Below, in pieces: positions 1 to 5,127 of a stretch of 9,389 nucleotides of DNA. The stretch's first letter is position 1; the number at the start of each line of letters is the position of its first letter. This DNA is from JBEATZ01 sp041178545 (GTDB taxonomy: Bacteria; Planctomycetota; UBA1135; UBA2386), in contig JBEGVB010000070.1 of the NCBI GenBank assembly GCA_041178545.1, forward strand, positions 1 to 9,389. Direction: 5' to 3'. A program made the translations under genes and the position numbers. The notes beneath the pieces are model-generated. The model did no database searches. It was not told the origin of the DNA and saw nothing but the letters and a program-made list of their open reading frames with translations.

Positions 1-1
1 C

Positions 2-1069
2 CTCGCGCGCAAGAAGGGCATCAAGGGCCTCAAGGTGGGCATCATCGAGGGCGACGACGTCCTCGGCCGCGTCGACGAACTGATGGCGGCAGGCGACCCG
101 CTCGCCAACATGGACGACGGCAGGCCACTCAGCGCCGTGCGCAACTCGATCCTGTCGGCAAACGTCTACGTCGGCGCATTTGCCGTGGCCGAGTGCCTCG
201 CGCAGGGCGCACAGATCGTGATCGGCGGCCGCCTCACCGACCCGGCGCTGGTGGCCGGACCGATGATCCACGAGTTCGGCTGGCAGCGGACCGACTGGGA
301 CCGGCTGGCCGCAGGCACCATGGCAGGCCACATCGCCGAGTGCGGCGCCCAGTGCACCGGCGGCAACTACACCGACTGGCGCGCCGTGAAGGACTTCGTC
401 CGCATCGGCTACCCGGTGATCGAGGCATCTGCCGACGGCTCGTTCGTCGTGACCAAGCACGAGGGCACCGGCGGCCTCGTCAACCGCGAGACCGTGATCA
501 GCCAGCTGCTGTACGAGATGGGCGACCCGACGCGCTACCTCGGCCCCGACTGCACCGCGGACTTCACCAGCGCGCGCATCGAGGAGGTCGGCAAGGACCG
601 CGTCCGCCTCAGCGGCATCCGCGGCGGCCCGGCCACCGACACCTACAAGGTCTCGATCAGCTACCAGAACGGCTACAAGACGAGCGGCCAGCTCACCGTG
701 AGCGGCCCCGATGCCGTGGCGAAGGCCAAACTGTGCGCCGACATCGTGTGGGGGCGCCTCGCCCTCGACGGCTGCACCTTCGAGGAGCACGAGAAGCTGG
801 TCGAGATCGTGGGCAGTGGCGTGTGCCACGAAGGCATCGCCGCGCCGTGCGACCCGCCCGAGGTCGTGCTGCGCATGGGCGTGAAGTGCGCCGACGAGGA
901 CAAGGTCGACCGCTTCGGCATGGAACTCGTGCCGCTGGTGACCAGCGGTCCGCCCGGCGTGACCGGCTTCGCTGGCGGCAGGCCCAAGGCCACGGACATC
1001 GTCGGCTACTGGCCGGCGCTGCTGCGCAAGGACCGGATCAGCACGCGCGTGCGCGTGGAGGTGTCGTGA
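2..1069 (+). CDS. AtuA-family (DUF1446) protein, 5'-truncated by window edge
   Basis: This is the C-terminal part of an acyclic terpene utilisation AtuA-family protein. The frame is open from base 2, and the GTG at 35 is an internal valine codon, so the true start lies left of the window; with full-length members near 450 residues, about 90-100 residues are missing. Family-typical stretches are GGRLTDPALVAGP, the AGHIAECGAQCTGGNYTDW block, and KHEGTGGLVNRETV followed by QLLYEMGDPTRYLGPD. The biochemical role of the family is not settled; it is genetically tied to terpenoid (citronellol/geraniol) catabolism through acyl-CoA carboxylation, and many members sit beside acyl-CoA carboxylase genes. 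The gene overlaps the next by TGATG at 1067-1071, implying coupled translation with its small partner. The substrate here is unknown: terpenoid degradation is inferred from the family and from the carboxylase genes on the other strand. Confidence 0.92.
   Translation, partial: LARKKGIKGLKVGIIEGDDVLGRVDELMAAGDPLANMDDGRPLSAVRNSILSANVYVGAFAVAECLAQGAQIVIGGRLTDPALVAGPMIHEFGWQRTDWDRLAAGTMAGHIAECGAQCTGGNYTDWRAVKDFVRIGYPVIEASADGSFVVTKHEGTGGLVNRETVISQLLYEMGDPTRYLGPDCTADFTSARIEEVGKDRVRLSGIRGGPATDTYKVSISYQNGYKTSGQLTVSGPDAVAKAKLCADIVWGRLALDGCTFEEHEKLVEIVGSGVCHEGIAAPCDPPEVVLRMGVKCADEDKVDRFGMELVPLVTSGPPGVTGFAGGRPKATDIVGYWPALLRKDRISTRVRVEVS
1057..1062 (+). promoter_or_regulatory. Shine-Dalgarno site for the AtuA-like partner gene
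   Basis: GGAGGT lies six bases before the ATG at 1069, inside the last codons of the upstream gene. This near-perfect match to the anti-SD sequence fixes the start of the 106-residue gene and shows it is translated separately rather than being the tail of a frameshifted fusion. Confidence 0.75.
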
Positions 1070-1389
1070 TGGGACGCAAGGTCAAGCTCCGTGAGATCGC
1101 CTGGGCCCGCAGTGGCGACAAGGGCGACGGGTCCAACGTCGGGATCTTCGTGAGGACGCCCGAGCACTACGAGGCGCTGCGCAAGCAACTCACCGTCGAG
1201 CGCGTGAAGCAGCACTTCCACGCCATCTGCAAGGGCAGCGTGACGCGCTACGAGGCCCCCAACATGTTTGCGCTCAACTTCCTGCTGCGCGACTCGCTCG
1301 GCGGCGGCGGTAGCGAGAGCCTCAAAACCGACGCACAGGGCAAGACCCACGGCCTCGCCCTGCTGGAGATGGAGATCGAGCTGCCGTGA
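1069..1389 (+). CDS. AtuA-like ferredoxin-fold protein (small partner of DUF1446)
   Basis: A 106-residue protein matching the small C-terminal module that either follows AtuA-family proteins as a separate gene or is fused to them. The diagnostic motif is near the N-terminus: AWARSGDKGDGSNVGIF. Further on, YEAPNMFALNFLLRDSLGGGG matches the family's conserved glycine-rich C-terminal section. It contains no signal peptide or membrane segment, so it should be cytoplasmic. The function is unknown; it presumably forms a complex with the preceding AtuA protein. The ATG at 1069 overlaps the upstream TGA and is preceded by a strong Shine-Dalgarno site; its own TGA (1387-1389) overlaps the GTG start of the next gene. 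In some genomes the two modules are one polypeptide, so the split form here is a normal variant. Confidence 0.87.
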   Translation: MGRKVKLREIAWARSGDKGDGSNVGIFVRTPEHYEALRKQLTVERVKQHFHAICKGSVTRYEAPNMFALNFLLRDSLGGGGSESLKTDAQGKTHGLALLEMEIELP

Positions 1390-2309
1390 GCACGGCCCCG
1401 GCCGTGCTCGAGCAGCTGCGAAACCGCGCACGGGCGCGGCAGGCGCGCATCGTGCTGCCGGAGGTGGGCGATGCCCGGACCGTGCAGGCGCGGGCGCTGC
1501 TCGAACGCGACCACCTGTGCCAGGTGGTGTGGGTCGAGGATCCTGCGCGCCATCCGGCCCACGCGGCGGTGGCATCGCACATCCACCAGCGCCGCGCCCA
1601 CAAGGGCGTCGATGAGGCGAGGGCGCGTGAACTCGCGTGCGAGCCGCTGCACTTTGCTGCCGGCCTCGTGGCGCTCGGCCATGCCGACGCTGCCGTGGCT
1701 GGCGCCTGCCATGCGACGGCAGACGTGATCCGAGCAGGGCTCGCCTGCATCGGCACCGCTGCCGACGTACCGCTCGTGAGCTCGATGTTCCTGATGCTGC
1801 GCGACGGACTCGCGCTCTCCTACGCGGACTGCGGCGTGGTGCCGGACCCCACCAGCGAACAACTCGTGCAGATCGCTGCCGTGACGGCGCGCAACCACCG
1901 CGTCTTCACGGGTGCGGACCCGCGCGTGGCCTTCTTGTCGTTCAGCACCCGCGGGTCCGCCAGCCACCCGCACGTCGACAAGGTGGTGCAGGCGGCGCGC
2001 GCCTTCCGTTCAGCCCACCCTGACGTGCCCAGCGACGGGGAGCTGCAGTTCGACGCGGCCTTCGTGCCTGCCGTGGCGGCACGCAAGTGCAAGGACAGCC
2101 CGCTGCAGGGCAGCGCCAACGTGTTCGTGTTCCCAGACCTCGATGCCGGCAACCTTGCCTACAAGATCACCGAACGCCTCGGCGGCTTCACCGCGCTGGG
2201 CCCGATCCTGCAGGGCCTGCAGAAGCCGTTCCTCGACCTGTCGCGCGGCTGCTCGGCACAGGACATCGCTGACGTGGCGGTGATCGCCAGCGCGATGGCC
2301 CAGCCGTGA
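1386..2309 (+). CDS. pta: Phosphate acetyltransferase (single-domain PTA/PTB family)
   Basis: A 307-residue enzyme of the PTA_PTB family, expected to interconvert acetyl-CoA plus phosphate and acetyl phosphate plus CoA. Blocks seen in order: RIVLPEVGDART (21-32), GACHATADVIRAGL (106-119), SSMFLML (132-138), YADCGVVPDPTSEQL (146-160), LSFSTRGSA (184-192), DGELQFDAA (217-225), FVFPDLDAGNLAYK (247-260) and LSRGCSAQD (285-293). Ser286, Arg287 and Asp293 fall where the Methanosarcina thermophila enzyme has Ser309, Arg310 and Asp316, so catalysis should be intact. It lacks the N-terminal regulatory domain of E. coli Pta and is about 20 residues shorter than usual single-domain enzymes, the gap falling around residues 52-65. 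The GTG start overlaps the upstream stop (GTGA); an upstream Shine-Dalgarno site is weak, so translation probably depends on coupling. No acetate kinase gene is visible. Activity on a longer acyl-CoA cannot be excluded, but the motifs favour acetyl. Confidence 0.93.
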   Translation: MSTAPAVLEQLRNRARARQARIVLPEVGDARTVQARALLERDHLCQVVWVEDPARHPAHAAVASHIHQRRAHKGVDEARARELACEPLHFAAGLVALGHADAAVAGACHATADVIRAGLACIGTAADVPLVSSMFLMLRDGLALSYADCGVVPDPTSEQLVQIAAVTARNHRVFTGADPRVAFLSFSTRGSASHPHVDKVVQAARAFRSAHPDVPSDGELQFDAAFVPAVAARKCKDSPLQGSANVFVFPDLDAGNLAYKITERLGGFTALGPILQGLQKPFLDLSRGCSAQDIADVAVIASAMAQP

Positions 2310-3055
2310 ACAGCATGGTCGGCCAGCTGGTCGTCGTGGGTGCGACGCTGTCGATGATCGTGCTCAACGGCATGGCCGCCACTGGCGCGCTCGGCGGCCT
2401 CAACACGGCCGAGGTCTCGGCCCGCAACCCGACGGTCATCACCCCGCCTTCCTACGCGTTTGCCGTGTGGAGCGTGATCTACCTCGGCATGCTCGCCTTC
2501 ACGGTCGTGCAGGCGCTGCCGTCGCGGCGTGCCTCGCTGGCAGCGATCCGGCTGCCATACGTGGTGTCCTGCGCCGCCAATGCCCTTTGGCTGTGGCTCT
2601 GGGCGCTGGAACAGCTCTTGTGGTGCCAGGTTGCGATCACCGTGCTGCTGGCGGCGCTGTGCGTGGTCAACGCGCGCATGAAGGTGGCGACGAACCTCGC
2701 CGATGCCATGTGCGCGCGGCTGCCGTTCGGCCTCTACGGCGGCTGGGTGACGGCAGCGACGCTGCTCAACCTTGCGATCCTCGCCACATCGCTCGGCGCT
2801 TCCTTCCTCCGCGACCCGCTCGACCCGATGGCCCACTGGGTCGCATGCTGCCTCATGGTCGGGCTCGGCGCCGTTGGCGTGCTCGGCAGCCACCGTTTGC
2901 GCAACCCCGCCTACGCACTGGGCATCGCCTGGGCCACCTTCACGATCAGCAGGGGTCACGCCGACAAGCCGGCCATCCAGTTTGGTGCCGCCGCTGCGTG
3001 TGCGGCCTGCCTGCTTGCAGCAGTGTGGACCGGGCTCCGCGCCCTGCGCCGCTGA
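2306..3055 (+). CDS. Long TspO/MBR-like (tryptophan-rich sensory) membrane protein
   Basis: A 249-residue, strongly hydrophobic protein with about seven or eight predicted membrane segments, near residues 6-26, 47-70, 82-99, 104-123, 138-160, 176-195, 199-213 and 225-245. The second segment carries TPPSYAFAVWSVIYLG, like the PxxxxFxxVWxxIY signature of TspO/MBR proteins, and PFGLYGGWVTAATLLN (140-155) resembles the conserved PFxxYxGWxxxAT block of the longer bacterial relatives of TspO. Classical TspO has five helices and about 160 residues, so this is the extended type, whose ligand and function are unknown; tetrapyrrole or lipid binding would be an extrapolation. The start is GTG at 2306 in a GTGA overlap with pta; the in-frame ATG at 2315 is an alternative. 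It ends nine bases before the convergent rlmN stop codon. I assign it by motif recognition, so family membership is less certain than for its neighbours. Confidence 0.72.
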   Translation: MNSMVGQLVVVGATLSMIVLNGMAATGALGGLNTAEVSARNPTVITPPSYAFAVWSVIYLGMLAFTVVQALPSRRASLAAIRLPYVVSCAANALWLWLWALEQLLWCQVAITVLLAALCVVNARMKVATNLADAMCARLPFGLYGGWVTAATLLNLAILATSLGASFLRDPLDPMAHWVACCLMVGLGAVGVLGSHRLRNPAYALGIAWATFTISRGHADKPAIQFGAAAACAACLLAAVWTGLRALRR

Positions 3056-3084
3056 ACCACCGGCTCAGTTGGCCGCGCGGCGCA
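3045..3084. terminator. Candidate bidirectional terminator hairpin at convergent gene ends
   Basis: A perfect 8-bp inverted repeat, TGCGCCGC (3045-3052) and GCGGCGCA (3077-3084), encloses both stop codons of the convergent genes (TGA 3053-3055; TGA on the minus strand at 3067-3065). Inside it, CGGC (3061-3064) can pair with GCCG (3072-3075) as an alternative small stem. Neither side has a T-tract, so it is not a classic intrinsic terminator; short GC inverted repeats are also common in DNA of this composition. The position is the main argument. Confidence 0.35.
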
Positions 3085-4063
3085 ACCGCAGCTGGCCGCA
3101 CGCGGCCTCGGCATCCGCTCCCGAGCTGTCGCGGATCGTGGCGAGGATGCCGCGCGCCTTGACGTGGCGCACCAGCTCGACGATGCGCTCGCGCGGCGGC
3201 GCCTGGAACGGCAGGTCGGCCACGCGGTTCCACACGATGAAGTTCACGTAGCCGCGCACGCCCTGCAGCAGGTCCACCAGCGCATCGCCGTCGGCAAGCG
3301 AGTCGTTGACGCCGTCGAGCAGCGTCCACTCGAACTGCACCGGCATCCCCACCTCACGGCCATACGCGTCGGCACCTGCCACCAGCTCGCGCAGCGGGTC
3401 CTTGTGGGCGCGGGGCAACAACTCGCGCCGCTTTTCCTCGTCGGCCGTGTGCAGCGACATGGCAAGGCACGGACGCACCTCGGCCTGCGCCATGCGCTCG
3501 AAGGCACGCAGCGAGCCGACGGTCGAGAGCGTCTGGCGACGGGGGCCGATGCCGGCCTCGCGCTTGAGCCGCGCAACCGCCTCCAGCACGTTCTCGAGGT
3601 TGTGACTGGGCTCGCCCATGCCCATGTAGACGATGCGTTCGATCGGCATGCAGCGGCGCGCGTGCACCACCTGCTCCACGATCTCCTCCGCGTCGAGGTG
3701 GCGCTCGACCCCGTACAGGCCGCTGGCGCAGAACCTGCAGCCCACTGCACAGCCCACCTGCGAGCTCACGCACACCGCGCCCACCGGCATCGCCACGGTC
3801 TCCACGCGCTTGCCGTCGTGCAGCCCCACCACCATGCGCACCGTGCCGTCCGCCGACCGGACCTGCTCCAGCACGCGGGTGCGGAACCCGGTCTCGTACC
3901 ATGTTTCCAGTGCCGCACGCTCGCCGTCGGAGAGCGTGTGCCCCTGGCGGTCGAAGTCCTCCGCAGACGGCTTCCTGCCCTGCGCAGTGATGCGCGCCGC
4001 AACCTCGGCCTTGCGGGGCGACAGGAAGGTGGGCAACTCGAGCAAGCCGTTGCGTGCTTCCAT
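3065..4063 (-). CDS. rlmN: RlmN/Cfr-family radical SAM 23S rRNA (adenine-C2) methyltransferase, divergent
   Basis: A 332-residue radical SAM enzyme expected to methylate C2 of A2503 in 23S rRNA (and of A37 in some tRNAs). The [4Fe-4S] cluster cysteines are Cys105, Cys109 and Cys112 in CAVGCRFC. Both catalytic cysteines of E. coli RlmN have counterparts: Cys98 (E. coli Cys118, seven residues before the cluster) and Cys322 in AACGQL (E. coli Cys355). Glu88 in RVETV corresponds to E. coli Glu105, and MGMGEPSHNLENVL matches the SAM-binding GEP block. It is shorter than the 384-residue E. coli protein: the N-terminal domain is reduced, the loop before Cys98 is three residues shorter, and the chain ends ten residues after the catalytic Cys. 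INLIPWNP of E. coli reads VNFIVWNR. The reading frame stays open upstream to 4792, but ATG 4063 is supported by GGTGAG seven bases before it; GTG 4075, overlapping the preceding stop, is an alternative. It is last in the operon, eight bases after the DinB gene. Confidence 0.9.
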   Translation of the reverse strand: MEARNGLLELPTFLSPRKAEVAARITAQGRKPSAEDFDRQGHTLSDGERAALETWYETGFRTRVLEQVRSADGTVRMVVGLHDGKRVETVAMPVGAVCVSSQVGCAVGCRFCASGLYGVERHLDAEEIVEQVVHARRCMPIERIVYMGMGEPSHNLENVLEAVARLKREAGIGPRRQTLSTVGSLRAFERMAQAEVRPCLAMSLHTADEEKRRELLPRAHKDPLRELVAGADAYGREVGMPVQFEWTLLDGVNDSLADGDALVDLLQGVRGYVNFIVWNRVADLPFQAPPRERIVELVRHVKARGILATIRDSSGADAEAACGQLRLRRAAN

Positions 4064-4070
4064 GGCGCTT

Positions 4071-4076
4071 CTCACC
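4071..4076 (-). promoter_or_regulatory. Shine-Dalgarno site choosing the rlmN ATG start
   Basis: On the minus strand GGTGAG (4076-4071) lies seven bases before ATG 4063 and includes most of the TGA stop codon of the DinB gene. It favours ATG 4063 over GTG 4075 as the rlmN start and suggests that termination of the upstream gene delivers ribosomes to rlmN. Confidence 0.5.
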
Positions 4077-4593
4077 ACCCGCGGGCGGCGCGCAACGCGG
4101 TCACGTGGGCCGTGTGGTGGCGCGCGTGCCAGGCATACAAGGCGAGCAGCTGGTCGACCGTGAGCGGTCCCGCCACCGGGTGCACGACGCGGCGTGCAAA
4201 CGCTGCCGCAGGCAGCGCGCGCAGGCAGGCCACCCAGCGCGCATGGGCACCCTCGACCATCTGCAGCGAGGGCTCGACGGGGCCGCGCACGTCGGCGAGC
4301 TCGGCCCACAGCCCTTCCTCCCACGTCTTCACCTGTGGCTCCTGCTCGGTGAGCGCGAGCTTGGTGCGCACGTAGGCCTGCACCTGGCTGTCTGCGAGGT
4401 GGTGCACCACCTGCCGCACGGTCCAGCCGCCGGCGCGGTAGGGGGTGTCGAGCCGTGCGTCGTCGAGACCGTGCACGGCCGCGCGCAGGAGTGCAGGGGC
4501 CGCAGCAAGGTCCGCCACGTACTGCGCGCGGGTGGCATCGTCCACCAACGCAGGGCGCTCGAACCGACCGATCGGGTAGCGAGGGTCGTGCAC
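4072..4593 (-). CDS. DinB-family protein, YfiT/BstA-like putative metal-dependent enzyme
   Basis: A 173-residue cytoplasmic four-helix-bundle protein of the DinB superfamily, closest in pattern to Bacillus YfiT/BstA. The N-terminus YPIGRFERP, the block YRAGGWTVRQVVHHLADSQ (52-70), TKLALTE (77-83) and the C-terminal LLALYAWHARHHTAH (149-163) are characteristic. The three metal-ligand histidines are most likely His64 (or His65), His156 and His160, spaced like the YfiT nickel/zinc site. YfiT was described as a metal-dependent hydrolase and BstA as a bacillithiol S-transferase; in an organism without bacillithiol the thiol or substrate would differ, so no precise reaction is assigned. The start is GTG 4593, with a purine-rich stretch upstream, three bases after the biotin-carrier stop. 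Its place between carboxylase and rRNA methyltransferase genes suggests shared transcription but gives no functional clue. Confidence 0.88.
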   Translation of the reverse strand: MHDPRYPIGRFERPALVDDATRAQYVADLAAAPALLRAAVHGLDDARLDTPYRAGGWTVRQVVHHLADSQVQAYVRTKLALTEQEPQVKTWEEGLWAELADVRGPVEPSLQMVEGAHARWVACLRALPAAAFARRVVHPVAGPLTVDQLLALYAWHARHHTAHVTALRAARGW

Positions 4594-4596
4594 GGG

Positions 4597-5127
4597 TCAG
4601 CCTGCCTTCGCGCCCTCGACGGGCGAGGGCTCCACGCGCACGAGCACCACGGACTGGTCGACGATGGAACCCTCGGCGGCAGCCACCTCGACGACGGTGC
4701 CGGCGACACCAGCCGTGAGCTTGTGCTCCATCTTCATGGCACTCATCACCAACAACACCTGGTCCGCAGCCACACGGTCGCCCACGTTGCACTGCACCTT
4801 GGTGACGGTGCCGGTCATCGGCGCACGCACCTTGCCGTCCGCGCCGCTGGCACCGCTGCTCCCGCGTGCAGCCGGGGCCTCGAGGCGGTGGGTGGCTCCC
4901 GCGACGCGCACCTGGTAGCCGTCTCCGGCAACCGCACCGTGGGCCACCACTGCTGCAGCGGCATCGGCACCCACCGGGACGAGGCGCACCGAGCCGGGGC
5001 CGAGAGCTGCCGCACGGAACTCCAAGACCTTGGTGCCGATGCGCACCCGCCAGTGGTCACCGGCCACGTGCTCGGCTCGGACCGACACAGGCTTGCCGTC
5101 GACGACGTACTCGCGCGTGAGGCTCAT
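4597..5127 (-). CDS. Biotin carboxyl carrier subunit of acyl-CoA carboxylase (BT-like plus BCCP domain)
   Basis: A 176-residue subunit that carries biotin and shuttles carboxyl groups between biotin carboxylase and carboxyltransferase. The C-terminal biotinyl domain (about 98-166) has RAPMTGTVTKV, VGDRVAADQVLLVMSAMKME and the biotinylation motif AMKM, making Lys132 the biotinylated lysine. The first 85 or so residues are beta-rich (YVVDGKPVSVR, HWRVRIG, YQVRVAG) and resemble the BT (biotin carboxylase-carboxyltransferase interaction) domain between BC and BCCP in propionyl/methylcrotonyl-CoA carboxylase alpha chains; residues 86-97 are a short Gly/Ala/Ser linker. This differs from fatty-acid-synthesis AccB, which has a Pro/Ala-rich N-terminus. 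ATG 5127 overlaps the upstream stop as ATGA and has a strong GGAGGT site, so I choose it over the extension to 5169. It is expected to work with the preceding gene product as a two-piece alpha subunit. Confidence 0.93.
   Translation of the reverse strand: MSLTREYVVDGKPVSVRAEHVAGDHWRVRIGTKVLEFRAAALGPGSVRLVPVGADAAAAVVAHGAVAGDGYQVRVAGATHRLEAPAARGSSGASGADGKVRAPMTGTVTKVQCNVGDRVAADQVLLVMSAMKMEHKLTAGVAGTVVEVAAAEGSIVDQSVVLVRVEPSPVEGAKAG

Noticed and set aside
193..1389. Alternative 398-codon reading of the start of the AtuA region, ending in the small AtuA-like protein
   Set aside because: Its first 290 or so residues are Arg-rich shadow sequence of the AtuA frame. Only the part from ATG 1069 is real, supported by GGAGGT and family motifs.
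3164..4375. Plus-strand ORF of about 400 codons opposite rlmN and the DinB gene
   Set aside because: The opposite strand has two clear family matches here. The translation is low-complexity, rich in His, Arg and Ala, which is typical of an antisense frame in high-GC DNA.
3065..4792. 575-codon extended version of the rlmN frame
   Set aside because: The N-terminal 240 or so residues are an Arg/Gly-rich out-of-frame reading of the DinB and biotin-carrier genes. RlmN homology begins around ATG 4063.
5124..5127. Frameshift splitting a single carboxylase alpha chain
   Set aside because: A strong Shine-Dalgarno site directly before ATG 5127 and an ATGA overlap like the other junctions here favour two real genes, though resequencing would settle it.
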